From positions 5,704,001-5,768,000 of the forward strand of contig CP053155.1 of assembly GCA_014607495.2 (NCBI GenBank): a stretch of 64,000 nt of DNA, in the 5' to 3' direction. This DNA comes from Carposina sasakii. Taxonomy: Eukaryota > Arthropoda > Insecta > Lepidoptera > Carposinidae. Within the stretch, counting starts at the first letter, position 1. Every line of letters starts with the position of its first letter. Of the stretch, positions 33,871 through 46,830 are shown one piece after another. The notes beneath the pieces were generated by a model. That model saw only the letters and a program-made list of their open reading frames with translations. It was not told where the DNA came from and ran no database searches. A program made the translations under genes and the position numbers.

Positions 33871-34659
33871 ATTAACTCTTAAGTAAGTTTAATAAAGAAT
33901 TAATTCCATCTATGCCTCTGTGTGTCATAAAACTTCTATACGGTATGCAGTTAGTTATACACGAGTAAGTTGGTGTTTACACTGACGTTTTGATGTATGA
34001 CCTGTCTTATTGGACCTTCTGTGCGTCTGTCACAGTCACAGGTGCTCTTGCGTAATGTTGTTTGTCCATATATCTATGGATCCGTACACGACCGGCTCGA
34101 CTTTACCATGGCTCTTGGATTGGCTGTTTATAGCGTTATTGATACGGTTTTATAATGAGTTCTTCCGTTCAGTTTTATGTAGAGATAAACTTATAGATAT
34201 ATTTCCATATGTATGAAAGGATGACATGTTTTTTTTTTTTATTAAAAATCTATTTAGATAGTATCCACATTCCACACCTACACTTAGCTACATAAATGAC
34301 CATTATCACACGCCTTAGGACGCTTGCTTTACTGACAAAACAACCCTTAAACAGTAGGTATAACTAATATAATCACGTATTATAGACACATTAGCTAGCA
34401 TAGTAAATATACGTTAATAGGGATATTAATGGGTACAGGGTAACCCGCAATCAGTTCTACTTACACAACTAATGACTGTTGCGTGTCAAAGCAAAATGTT
34501 TTAACCGAACGCATAACGAAAACAATGGGTGAATTTTGTGACTAAAATAAATGTCCGTGAGCTTTTCTGTAACTAGGGAGAGTTTCTTGAATGCTAATTT
34601 ACTGTACATCGACAAATATACTGGGATTTTAATGGATCATATCATATTTAAGCTATTAT

Positions 34660-34875
34660 ACCTACATACATATAGACACAAGTTTGTTCCCGAAATGGGG
34701 TAGCCAGAGCTGCATGATTATAAGTACTCTCACCCTCATAGCCAACCTTCAGTAAACGTTGACAGGTGTAAATGACCAGTGACAAGTTGCTAGCTTATCG
34801 CCTGAGAGTATGTCCAAGTTCTTTATTCGACTCCTACGACATGCATGGAAGGAGACACAGCTGATGCACATCAGC
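34660..34875 (-). repeat. Degenerate LINE 3' remnant
   Basis: A TACATACATA tail, then CCCGAAATGGGGTAGCCAGAG and GTTGCTAGCTTATCGCCTGA with CGACTCCTACGACATGCATG. Layout (tail, GGGGTAG..CAGAG) parallels the LINE ends at 2059 and 31436. Confidence 0.5.
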
Positions 34876-37800
34876 AGTCTTCACTAGAATACGTATTGTA
34901 GTCAAGACGTTCTTATAAAATATTGTTTTAACGTGTTTATGTATCCTGCATAGAATTTTCAATACATAGGTAGAAGAAAAACGCAACACGGTAAATAACC
35001 CGAACGCAACAAAACTACATAATGTAGGAAAAGAAACTAAGTATCACCTATAAAAACGACATAAAACAAACGACATATTTCTATCCCAAAACACCTTCAT
35101 TTTCCCAAAGGGTAGTTTTACAAACGATACCTATCCATCTACTTACGATTGACGACTTTCATTTCCAAAATGGGTGTAATATTTTCTCTGGAGCATTCGT
35201 AGTCAGCAGAAGGGTAGCACGAGGTAGGTCGGGGTGAAAGCCACTTCAATCCCCCACTAGTCTGCCAGTGACACTTGCATATGCTAAAATATGCCATGAG
35301 CCAACGATACATAGATTTTAAAACATAATTTATACGATAGGGGATGAGTTAATATTCAATTGCGTGATTAAATTGTTACACTGTTAATCGTGGTATAGAT
35401 AATATCATCTTGTAAAAATATTTAACAAGTCTGTAGATACCAACTACCTGAATATTAAGTAGGAGAAAAAATAATCCAATAAAGATAAGAAGGTCTTTGA
35501 AATAAATTCACAAAAAGAGCCGAATGCATCCCAGAAGCCGCTACGTTATCTAATGGCTTTTACGTCATTCTTTTAAATCATAAAACTGAAGTGATTGGCT
35601 AATCGACTGCTTCGCGGGTAAATAAAGCTTTAAAAATTATTCGTCCCCGCCACTCGAGAACTCAAGGGTCTGGGCCTAAGTGGTCTGAAGATTAAAGGAC
35701 GAGACGATTCGCGGCGGCTTTTTTATGATACGTGCGGATTGCGGATAATTCAGCAGCTTTATAATACTTATCCTTATATACCAAACACGTATTCAATTAT
35801 TCTGATGTCTCTCAGAAGTAAGAAATTCAAAAGTTTCTTAACATCGATGGGTCTACTGGAACTAGGTACCACGACTTTACTTTTGGCTTCGTGATCTAAG
35901 GACTTTATAGCTTAAGAACTATGAGCGTGCCTGATCTCGGTACCTAATTAATAAAAGACATTAACCAGCAAAAGCACAAAATGATGTTTTTGTGCATTTT
36001 ATAACTCTGTAACCAATATAAACAGATACAAAGTAAACGAGCTCAAACCGCGGCTATAAACATACTTTTGACACGTGATGCTTTGAAAACAGACATTTTG
36101 AGGTAACGCCATTATAGCCCGGACCTCCCAAAATGTGAAACTTTTACGGCCTTTTTCAATATTTGGTGCTCTCTTTTGTTTCCGTTTATGTTTCGAATGG
36201 GACATTGTTAGTGAAATTGGATACAAACACCACAATTTTACCGTTACTTACATAATACGTTCACGGTATTTTATCCGGCAATTTTTGTTTGGTAAGTTTT
36301 TGATTGAACCATACACAGAATAATAGTAATAAAGTGTAGGTACGAGTACACAAACATCATTTTCATATGAGGCACGAGCTTATTTCTCATCGATAAATCC
36401 ATATTCAATACCATCATTTTCATCACCATTGAACAATAAAACTCAATGTAACTCTGTAAATTATCTCCCCCACAAAGCTAAAAGGGCATGTTTGCCGTTT
36501 TTAATGGAATAAAATAATGCGATTTTCGCGTTTGTAATCATATTCCCCTGTTATGGACGTTTGGTGAGGGGAGACGGGATAATCTCCCTTGGATAGGTCT
36601 GGGCACGCACTTGTGACAGCTTTTACTGATTCATTCTTACTTTCATAAAAATGTGTCTGTAATTTACGTCGCTGGATTGACGGCTGGATACGTTGTTATT
36701 GAGACGTAGTAACTAACTGAATATTGGATAATTTTTATTTGGGGATGTATTCTAAACCGTACTTGCTTTACTTACCTTTAACCTTTCAAGTACGACCAGA
36801 CTATCGTCAAAACATGCGGGAATGCGACCCGAACACGCCCCGTAACAATATACGGTAACACTCGTTTCGTTATCGGCTAATTGTCCTACCTATAGATGTA
36901 ATAATAATGTTGAAATATAACCATACCCGGTCGCTCTGTCTCTTGATAGGAAAACATTTACACACGTGGTGCTATAAGTACAACACAACCACGGTAATAT
37001 TTTAATGAACACCTAGATACGAGTACATGGAAGGAATGTCTGAAATGGACACTTCTTTAGGTACTTCGCATGAAATGATATCATTAACCGATAGGAAATA
37101 GACTCTGCCATCAACTCTCTCTGATAGACCCAATTCAGTTGTTTGGTGGAAAAGATGGCGCGACATGCTTATGGACAAAATATTTTCATTTTGGACCACA
37201 TCTTATTCACCGTCATTTCACTGTCTCAAAAATTAGTAAGTACATTAAAAGACATTGCCTGCATGTAGAATTTACGGTAGCACCAACATTTTTGTCAACA
37301 AACTCCGTAGCTACAGTAAATGCAAATACCAAGGAAAGCAAATTAAAATCCGAAAGGATTAATTTTACATGAAAAGTTCTAGATGTGCGGCAAGTCTCGA
37401 AAGTAAAGTTATCGTGTTATTTATGAGGACTCAGTTCCTGCAGCACTAGATGGAGTTGTTTCTGAGAACTTACTAATGAATCTCCGCCAGAGGTGTTTTA
37501 AGATTCTTCGAAAACACCTCCGGATGTGAAATATTACGGAATTTTGAATGGAATCTTTATCTCATAGCTCAGTAAAAAATTCTGCTAGTTGGGTACCTAA
37601 TATACCTACTAAGTAATTGTTACTTATCTTATTAATAATCTACACTACTTTTTGAATATTGGTAATTTAGCATGTTATGCGTATGGTGGAATAGTTTTCG
37701 AAAACTCTATAATAAAACAGAGATTAAGAAAGAAAAACGTGTAAGAAGAAGTAGGCTTGCTGGAAGATGACATAAACTTCCAGATTTCCCCGATCGATCT

Positions 37801-39814
37801 TGAAAAATGGAAGCGAGCAAGCTAAGTTAATCAAATGCCACATGCTACGACAGAACGGCGTCTGTATAATTAGTATGTAATTAAGTAAACACATTACGTC
37901 CTTAGGCCACAGGACCAGATAAACAAACCCCGTACTGACGCCGCCGCTCAATGAAAGTGATAGAATAAGGACATCGGTGACGTCTGTAGACGATCCAACA
38001 GACCCAGGCTGACCCAGCTAGATTTATAGACGGTGAACAAAGGAATACATGTTCTCTAATTAAACATGTAGGATTCTAATTGTAGTGTAGAAAGGCGACG
38101 ATGCAGATAGGGCTGCACTCGCTGACCTTACGCTGCGCGTGCTTCGGGTAAAGGTGACATCACACTGTCAAAGCTTGCAAGTGCTGCAAAGTTAGGCCAT
38201 TCAGATTCAAAATACAATGTCATTGATCAATTCTGCATACATCTATAAAATGCAAAAAAATATACGACATACAATTACGATCAATGGAAACCGAATTGCA
38301 AGCTCATGTGTGCCATTTCTGGTCGAAACAATCCAACCCATGTTACCTTTTTATAATTAATCAGTATTCTGGCAGTATTTAAGAATATTTTTCTATCTCC
38401 ACTTTCCATAGCAAATAAAGTGTCTAGGTTTATTTATGCAGCTCAATGTAGCCTCAGCTCTAGAGAAATAGCCGTCATTCGAGATTCGATAGTCCCGCCG
38501 CTGCGCCGGCGCCGCTCTCTGACGCCACTGTACGTCGTCTGTCCACGAAGGAAGAATAAAGAAGAGATGCTATAATCAATGCAGACTACGCAGCGTGATC
38601 AAAGTTGCAAAAATTAGCTCTGCATATAGCCTTTCCTTTTCCCGGTTACCCGCGTAATCATCATTTATTTATTTAAAGAACATACAGCATAGTACATGTA
38701 TCATCAGCTTATTGCAGTTTTTCTATGAACAACGTCATTAGGCACCTCTTTCTTGTCCTTCCTTCTTAGTGTCTACACTTCGCTTTCATTGTGCGCAATT
38801 AAAAGGATGGACCTCGTAATTTGCACATAAAGTTACTATCAAATATGCTGTTAGAATCCGCACTCTGATATTATACTCTTTGAGTCTTGAGGGTTTTAAT
38901 TTGGCATGTTGGCGCATTAAGATGTATGAATGATGGAAAATTATGTATGGCACTAATGAAAAAGTGTAATGCAACAGAAATTGTATTTACGATTGTTGCG
39001 AGCACAGTGTACTTAAGCTTTTAGGGACAAAAGTAATACAGATTTGATAAGGGTGTGCCGTGGCCGTATCGTATGATATTGCCTATTATTATATGATATT
39101 ATCTCTTTTAGAGATAAGCTCGCCTTTGTACTATTTCTTTTACAACTTACTATGACAAAAATTTATGTGTACAATAAAGAATAGGTACTAAGAATACCTA
39201 TATCTTCGACTCACAACCGAACGGTTCGCTCAAATCCGGAAAATAAAATAAATGCAGTTAGTTACTTAAAATGAATACGGACATAAAACATTCTTAAACT
39301 TGCGTACACCTATAAATAGCACATGGACTAAACTTTATAGAAATATTAAGAACCTTAGTACTAAAATACATACATATACCTACTTTAAATAAAATATAAA
39401 TGCATGTGCGTGCATATTACCTATGTGGCGCCAAGAGCAATAACCGGTGCAGCTAGATTTAGATGCTTTACAAAATAACCAGTAAAGTGTTTACTTACGT
39501 ACGCTCTAGTACTAATATGCCATGTCCAGACAGAATTTATCACTAGGTTACACGGAAAGGGTTACCTAAAATAGAGTCAAAGTACACTATGTTGCCTGTT
39601 AGTACTTACTTAGTGAAGTCTATAAGAAATAACTCTTTATTTTGTTATTAAGCCCTGTGCAGATGCAGCGCTTCACTAGAATAACTTAAACACGCGTGAC
39701 TGTCATATACACTATATGCCATAGATTTTGAGCTATCAACCTCGGAAAATCTATTTGACTCTTGATTATGAGCGAAGAAAATTGTTTTAGGGTTCTAATT
39801 TACATACATACCTA
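34876..39814. other. No recognisable gene
   Basis: AT-rich with short ORFs only. A GC-rich patch at 38480-38545 (GCCGCTGCGCCGGCGCCGCT) could be a promoter-type island or UTR, but no exon follows from it. Confidence 0.45.
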
Positions 39815-39823
39815 TACTTACAG

Positions 39824-40072
39824 CCGCATGGTGCCGGCAGAGTAGAGTTTGTACCACCCCTGTCTGCCCGTGGGTATCGTACAAGATTAAGGGTTTCCGG
39901 GAGGTGGGCAGCAGGGCCTCCCGTACAGACAACATAGTCCGAAAATCACTGCGGTCACCAACCCGCCTGGCCAGCGTGGTGACTATGGGCAAAAGCCCCC
40001 TGTGGCAGTAGCCTTGTGGCTTGCCCTGGGGGAGGCCTACGTCCAGCAGTGGACTGCAATAGGCTGAAGAAG
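39824..40072 (+). mobile_element. SINE-like element with LINE-type tail, copy 3
   Basis: CCGCATGGTGCCGGCAGAGT to AATAGGCTGAAGA. ACTTACAG at 39816-39823 and 40073-40080 is an 8-bp target duplication. It differs from copy 1 by small deletions. Confidence 0.8.
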
Positions 40073-40080
40073 ACTTACAG

Positions 40081-40245
40081 CTGTGATGGAGTAGCCGGAA
40101 TTGCGGGATATTATCGTGAAGGCGATTCTACAGCCACGTTTAGTATAGCGGCGACAGATGTAAATGATCAGTGTTCAAGTTGCTAGCTTATTGCCTGAGA
40201 AAATTACCGAATTCCTCGACTCTATATTCTAGTGCTACTCCGCAT
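40081..40245. repeat. LINE remnant of the GTTGCTAGCTTAT type
   Basis: ACAGATGTAAATGATCAGTG and GTTGCTAGCTTATTGCCTGA match 34770-34810. No coding content. Confidence 0.4.
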
Positions 40246-41090
40246 CAAAAAAGTTTAATAACAATCTTGAAAAACCCCAGACAAGACATAATGCAAACGA
40301 AATAAGGATCTTAATGCTAATCCGAGGCACGCGATCGATACTCGTACGAGACCCGCAGTAGCCAGATTATCTTCTGATACCATCCGCCAAGTAAACAATC
40401 GCTATTTATGATCTTTTTTTTTTCTTTAAAAGTACATCTTCTATCGTTTATCTGTTAATTTTCTGAGCAGGTACTAGGCAGGTACCTACATAAAGAATAT
40501 AATAAAAGAATGACACTTTTTAACATCGGATACTTACGGGAATAATTTGCAATAATCATAATTTTAACATTTCACTCATATAAAATTATCGGTTTTGTGT
40601 CATATCGATGTATTTTACCCACCCCTAAGCTAGCTTAATCGATGTTCAGTGACTTCCCAACCTCAACCTTCGACATCTTGCACAAAGGTTCAATCTATAG
40701 TTCAGTTAAATTTAAACCGTCCTAAGACATCTGGCACCGTCGTAAGTGAAATACTTTATTTTTAACTTCTAACTGGGCTTGGAGTAAACATTAGACGATG
40801 AGTGAAATACTAGTAAATAAACATGAAATTACAACTTGAATTGATTACTTTAAATGCTGATGATAATAGATCTATAGCTGTTAGTGCTTTCTATTTATAA
40901 TTAAAGCTTAGAATAAGATTGTAGACTACAAACAAGTTAGAATATAACCATAAGAAAAATTGATTTACTTAACAAACCTTTTAAGGTAAAGTTTTCAAAA
41001 TTTCCCATCCATACTCAAAGAATGTTACCTACGAGTACTTGTCTTACTTTGACAGATATTCCATAGTTATATATTGTTTATAGCTTCACT
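40246..41090. other. No recognisable gene
   Basis: AT-rich sequence, no ORF or repeat I could support. Confidence 0.5.
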
Positions 41091-41605
41091 TCTATGTTGC
41101 TCTGGGAGTGAAAAAAAAACCTATAATACTACAGCTATACCTAAGGTACTTCGTCTGCTTGGACTAGGTACAAAAAACTCCTATAATTAGAGATTACAGA
41201 CAACAAGGTAAAATTAACTTTCAATTGGAATTGAACTCAATTATAAATGCTAACGATGGTGAAGTCCGCAGATAGAATAATCAAAAGTCCAATAAATGGG
41301 AACACGTGAAATGGATTGAAAATAAATAAAAATTTCTTCTATGCTGCTCTGGGAGTGAAAAAAAAAAGTATAATACTACAGCTGCTTCTCTTCCCGGGCA
41401 TACTGTACAAGTCAGTAGAGGTACAAGAGGGTCTTGGTGTTTTGTAGGCGATGAGCTGACCACCTGTCACTACTAACCGAACTTGTACATCTCAACTATA
41501 CCCTCAAAATTGGTCAGAAGTGGCACCATGTGGTTCTATCGGCCCTTGGTGCTCTACCTACCCCGTAAGGGATAAAGCGTGATTATATGTATGTATGTAT
41601 GTGTT
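41091..41605 (+). mobile_element. LINE 3' end with internal direct duplication
   Basis: GCATACTGTACAAGTCAGTA to GATTATATGTATGTATGTAT is the plus-strand version of the 31436-31640 family. Upstream, CTCTGGGAGTGAAAAAAAAA followed by TATAATACTACAGCT occurs twice, at about 41100 and 41347, so roughly 247 bp is bracketed by a direct repeat. The block near 41140 (AAGGTACTTCGTCTGCTTGG) recurs inverted near 46795. Confidence 0.6.
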
Positions 41606-42281
41606 ACTTTATAGCGTAGATATTAAAATTTAATTTTAGACCCGATTTTAGTAATACAAACTTAATACCTTCACTAGTTTAGTAAATATTAATTGGTCTG
41701 TTTTTAATAACATTACTAATTATTGGGGTTTTAATAATGTTGTCATACATGTAACTTTTAAAGTTAAATTGCAAAGGTAAGACGCGTAAAAATAAATGAT
41801 ATTTTCCGAAAAGGTAACATTATACATACTTATAAATTTCACTCAAAAGTTTATTGTCTTGCAGTGACAAATAATTTGCACAATAATTATTATGATTTAA
41901 TGTATGATTTCAATTAAGTTTTATTCAGTTTTCTGGGGTACATATTGAACAGGTTGTCTGGAGCCTTGTATACCTACTTATACGCAAAAAAAAACTTAGG
42001 TTACCCTTATAAGTCCTGTCTGGCTAGTATTGTAATAAACTACTTTTTTATTTTACTGTGCCACTATAGTAGCGTTGAAAACAACTGTTACTCGTAACTA
42101 ACTCTCGCAAGCTGTCAAGCTAAGAGGATTTAATGTCCTTGTTTCGAATTCCCATCTCTCTGCGAAACCGGTTAAACTAACGGTTAATTGTTATAAAATT
42201 ATGGACAATTATACTACAGGCGTAGTAATTGAATTGCCTTAGCAAAATAAAGAAAGTATTGCTAGGTGAATAATAAATCTA
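41606..42281. other. No recognisable gene
   Basis: AT-rich, no supported feature. Confidence 0.5.
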
Positions 42282-42335
42282 AACTCGGGTGAAGAATTTT
42301 TTCCATTTTCTTTATTAATAATTTTATAATATATA
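42282..42335 (+). mobile_element. tRNA-derived SINE, tail fragment
   Basis: ACTCGGGTGAAGAATTTTTT then CCATTTTCTTTATTAATAAT: only the end of the tRNA region and the tail. It lies about 220 bp before a fuller copy. Confidence 0.6.
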
Positions 42336-42504
42336 ATATCTTGACTAAGATAAATTTATAAAAACACTTATCCATTAATATAATCCGTTAGGATATGGTT
42401 GATCGCTTCATCTTTAAACATTGTGCTGAGGGATTCAGCTTTGTTTGCCGAGATTTGGCTAGTGTATAGCTATCGGGATGAAGAATAACGTACGTTGCCA
42501 ATAT

Positions 42505-42612
42505 GTAATTTAGGCTTAGTGGTTATAGCGGCTGGCACGGTTTGCATTGGTCGTGGGTTCAATTCCCACTCGGGTGAAGAATGTTTTCCGTTTTCTTTAT
42601 TAATAATTTTAT
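42505..42612 (+). mobile_element. tRNA-derived SINE copy
   Basis: CTTAGTGGTTATAGCGGCTG (A-box region), GGGTTCAATTCCC (B box) and the tail AGAATGTTTTCCGTTTTCTT. The first acceptor-stem bases are not preserved. Confidence 0.65.
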
Positions 42613-42784
42613 AAAATCTATTTTATAAGACAAGATTAGCAGATCCCGCAACATGTGGGCTTATAATGAAAAGGTGGAATGGATGATCCGATCTTAAATG
42701 ATTATGTGTATAATGAACTTATTATTAATTTTTATTGTACACGATACAGATTATGAGACTGAATGACAGCTAGGCAAATACTAA

Positions 42785-43400
42785 AATTTCCATTGAGGGG
42801 TCGCCCACCACCGGGCCCTACACCCTCCGATGACCCTCCGATCTGCCGACTCATGGTCACGAACACAAGACACTACTGTCGCAACGAGAAGCCAGATCCA
42901 AGCACCTAGCATGCAACCATAAATATACAGGATGTATTTTTGTGGCCACCTTTAACGAAGGGTACGTATTCTATACATTAAATAAAGTAAGTTTATGCAA
43001 AAAAAAATGCTGGGATTTTTTTTTTTTTTTAATATTAAATTCCTTGATCGTGCGAAATTTATAGTGTCTAGTGTTTATGTTAGTTTTTTTATAGACAGAT
43101 ATTAATTATTTTTCGTGAAAAAATCCTGCTACGCGCGTCTATGTGCATTTATGCAGAAAAACGCAGTCTATTTACTCAACTTTGGACCCCAATATTTTGG
43201 AAACCAGACACTTCCCAGGTATGCTTCCATGGAGAAAAATGATCGTGATGATGAGGAGATTCCGTAGTTTTCGGGAACGTTGACGACCAAAAATCTTCCT
43301 GTATAGCTGCTAATCCGAAAACCAATTAAATTTTTATTCGATATATGTTTCGCCAACACCCGTGGCATCATGAAGGTTTAGTTTTCCATGTTAGTTCTAA
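42785..43400 (+). mobile_element. Solo foldback arm, split by a MITE
   Basis: CATTGAGGGGTCGCCCACCA to CATGCAACCATAAATA and then, after an insertion, TAGCTGCTAATCCGAAAACC to CCATGTTAGTTCTA match the left arm at 15800-16080. No opposite arm follows. The insertion is the MITE at 42926-43303. Confidence 0.78.
42926..43303 (+). mobile_element. ACAGG MITE, copy 2
   Basis: TACAGGATGTATTTTTGTGG to AATCTTCCTGTA, inserted between AAATA and TAGCTG of the arm, suggesting a TA or ATA target. Same family as 16133-16518, but at a different place in the host element. Confidence 0.8.
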
Positions 43401-44648
43401 ATACTAAAATGCTGACGAGTACAATTTTAGAGGAAAATTATGTCGGTGTTGTTACAAAAGAGCGCCTAAAGTTAGACTATAGACGAATGTATGGCATATC
43501 TACCAAATTAAGGGCATGTTTAGCTTAAAAATGTTTAAATTCTTTTGTAATAACACGGCGAATGTTAATATATATTATTAGTGTTACTAGATATATAAGA
43601 AAGTAGTCCGTAATCATACCCACACCTAACTTCGACACGGGAAGAAATTTATGTGCCCAATAAATTCCCGATCTTAAGACTTGCCTTAACCCCAAATTCA
43701 ATCTAAAAAAGATGAAAACTAACAGCGAGTCTGTAAAAAACCCTTGCAGACTAGACAGGACTCAGCTCGGGAACTAGAGTGTTAGAATTCGCGATTTATG
43801 TAGAGTACGTGAGAGGAACTCTCGCATGTCGCTTGAAAACTTAATGCTGTGAAGTGCTGGAACTTGTGAACTTCTAGCAGGTTAACTTATGAGAGACGCG
43901 TCTGGGAAGTTTAATTTTTAATCAACATATCGACTCCCATTTGTGTTCTTCTGAATATGAGGTAGAAGATTGAATAGAGTTGCCATTAAAATATCTGATC
44001 AAAACTTTTAAAGCCTATGTTTTGACTAGGCTCTAGTAAAATAATGCTGATTAACAATACGGGGGCAATATTAGTAAGTTTTGTCCGGATATTTCCTAAT
44101 TGACATATTTTACCAAGCTGTGTGTGAAGTGTATGTAGGTAGGTAGATAAAATGATATGCAAAAATCCTGCCTACATGATTTTAAATTAACAGCGCAGAC
44201 GTAGAGGGAGAGCAAATTCCATTAATGCCTAAACATCCTAATTTTGAAGCATTTTGCCCCGGGCTCGCTAAATGTCTGGAATTCTCGCGTTGGGTGAAAT
44301 GGAGCCTGGTCTTTGGAGGATTCAAATAAATTGGCACAGCTGTATATTGCTGCAGGTAACGGCCTATTTTGGTATGTCACTGAATGATGGATCGGTCTCA
44401 AGTGCTGCGAGAGGAAGTATGTAGCTCAATAGAGATGTGTTTCACACAGGGTCCGTTTTTGAGGTTTGAGTTATTGATATTACCTATACCTACTAAAAGT
44501 ATTTCTTCTTTATTTCACAAATCTTTTACTTACCTACTAAACAAGAAATTATTATAATATTAGTGTCACATCTATTCGATTATACTATAATCACATCACC
44601 TATTTACCTTTTTACAAAAACATGGTAAAATTCGTCATCCGAGTAATT
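43401..44648. other. No recognisable gene
   Basis: AT-rich with no supported feature. Confidence 0.5.
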
Positions 44649-44761
44649 GACCCGGTAGCTTAGTGGTTAGAGCGGCTGGCACGGTTTGCAGAGGTCGTGG
44701 GTTCGATTCCCACTCGGGTGAAGAATTTTTTCCATTTTCTTTATTAATAATTTTATAAAAA
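44649..44761 (+). mobile_element. tRNA-derived SINE, most complete copy
   Basis: GACCCGGTAGCTTAGTGGTT carries the acceptor start and pol III A box; the D arm can pair (GCTTAGTGGTTAGAGC). GTGGGTTCGATTCCCAC is a perfect T-arm and B box. The anticodon arm does not fold into a normal 5-bp stem, so it is not a working tRNA gene. The tail is TTTTTTCCATTTTC and TTTATTAATAATTTTATAAA. Confidence 0.75.
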
Positions 44762-46125
44762 CAATATGTAAAGCTTTGACTATGTAAAGTATGTCTGTTA
44801 ACTTTTTGTACAACAATCAATTAGAATTTACACAGATAACACAAATACAAGGTTTACTCTTTTAGAGATTTCATTTGGCAAACTCATGTTTTTCTTTTCT
44901 ATGTAGTAGTTATTACTTTTACATTTATATTAAGTTTAGCTTATAGGTACCTACAAATAGCGTGTGCACAGCAAGAGTGAGGTCGTTGAGGTGAGACGTA
45001 ATATCTAAAAAGGGGAAGCAGAATACCCAGGTCATTGGTCAAAGATCTGTGTCAACTAACTTGTTAGAGGCCTTATTTTCTGCCTGATGTGGTAAAGGGT
45101 TTAACTCTAAAAATATCTTTTACTTTTGATACAGGTAATGTACAGCTAAAGAAACTTTGTGGTTAATTAATACGTGATGATTCTCAAAAGGTACTGTAAT
45201 GATGACACTAGACTAGATATCTACTAAGTGGAATTTCCTAAGATTATTGATTTCGATGCGCAATGTAAATCAAACAAATTCTATAGTTATCTTACTTTTA
45301 TGCGCAAACGCTACGCGTAGCACTTGCTACGTAGTGCTACGAAAGACGCGAGCCTACTACGAGTATATGAATCTTGAACTTTACTGTGCTGTTGTACCTT
45401 TGCAGCGTATTGCTTGTTTTTTTTTTAATTGTTTGTTTTATGTTCTAGTTACGTTATGTAATTTATGCTTGGTAGTTTTCGAACAAAAATATATTTCCTA
45501 ATACGCCAGTTCTGTTAACAATATATGTAAGGTATTAACATGAACCGATTTATTTTGTTTCCTAACTCCAGAAAATACATGGCTATGCATAATGCATTGT
45601 GTGCAAGGCAGGCATCAATATAAATTACTGTTCGAGCCATTAAGCCCAACAACGCTCTAAACTGCTTGAAACAGAGGAAAATAAATTACAACCCTTACAA
45701 ATATTAGACCGCGCTGAAAGTGTCGGTAATTAAGTTTAATCTAGCAAACGTTCAGGGCAAGGGTGGAAAGGGATGGCCGGGTCAGATAGGGCTTCACTGG
45801 ACAGCATTGACATGGAGTGTTGCCAACACAACAGATTTGACTAATGGCTGCTGCATGATGGAAAAATTTATTCATCTAACAGATTTTTTGTCGGATCAAA
45901 AGAATATTTTGAAAGATTGATTATGCATTTGCTCCTAACATAGTACAATAAAGTTCTTTTTCAATAGGCACCTAATACAATACACAATTGTACCAAAAAC
46001 CTGACGGAATTTTTAAAGTATTCTGGCAACATTGCCGAGATGAGTGGTCACGTGCGGTTGGCGATAACAGATTGTCCGAGCTCTTCAGTATCCCTGAACG
46101 TTGAGGATATTCCTTTTTATTACAT
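44762..46125. other. No recognisable gene
   Basis: ORFs at 45247-45501 and 45720-45920 lack domains and exon context. Confidence 0.5.
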
Positions 46126-46385
46126 ACATACATCTTCTTCTTCAGCCTATTGCAGTCCACTGCAGGACGTAGGCCTCCCCCAGGGCACGCCACAAGGCTA
46201 CTGCCACAGGGGGGTTTTGCTCATAGTCACCAAGCTGGGCAGGCGGGTTGGTGACCGCAATGTGAATTTCGGACTATGTTGTTATGCTGCCCACCTCCCG
46301 GAAACCCTTAATCGTCTCGTACGATACCTACAGGCAGGCAGGGCTGATATATACAAACTCTACTCTGCCGGCACCATGCGGCTAA
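46126..46385 (-). mobile_element. SINE-like element with LINE-type tail, copy 4
   Basis: CATCTTCTTCTTCAGCCTAT at the left; CTCTGCCGGCACCATGCGGC at the right. It runs straight into another LINE fragment at ACTTCTGACCAATT. Confidence 0.75.
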
Positions 46386-46830
46386 CTTCTGACCAATTGA
46401 GATGAATTGAGATGTACAAGTTCGGTTAGTAATGACAGGTGGTCAGCCCATCGCCTACAATACACCAAGACCCTCTTGTCCCTCTACTGACTTGTACAGT
46501 ATGCCCGGGAAGAGAAGCAGCTGTAGTATTATACTATCTCTAATTATAGGAGTTTTTTGTACCTTTTTTTTTGTTTCGGAGGGAAAATGCATTACGCATA
46601 CCACCCAGGCGCAGGGGGTACCCGAGTGGTTATGTGGGACTCCCGTATAGGCTAATGAGACCCACGGTATACCCACTAAAAACCCCTCCCATCTTCCTCC
46701 TCGCCGCCTTGTGACGGGGTTACGGGAACGCTTTCGCACACATCCGCGGCCCCGCCGGCGGCAGCCGCCCGCAAGCGGCTCCATCAGTCCAAGCAGACGA
46801 AGTACCTTAGGTATAGGTAGGTACACCGCT
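46386..46830 (-). mobile_element. LINE fragment, GC-rich 3'-UTR-type
   Basis: The first 125 bp match the 31436-31640 family (TTCTGACCAATT to GTACAGTATGCCC). It continues with GGGAAGAGAAGCAGCTGTAG (shared with 41380) and a GC-rich part (GTGACGGGGTTACGGGAACG). The 123-codon minus ORF here is low-complexity Arg/Gly-rich and not considered a gene. Confidence 0.55.

Noticed and set aside
44649..44761. Functional tRNA gene
   Set aside because: T-arm and A/B boxes are good, but the anticodon arm does not fold and the sequence is followed by a shared repeat tail, so it is a SINE.
46455..46826. 123-codon minus-strand ORF, Arg/Gly-rich
   Set aside because: Falls wholly within GC-rich LINE-type untranslated sequence shared with other copies.
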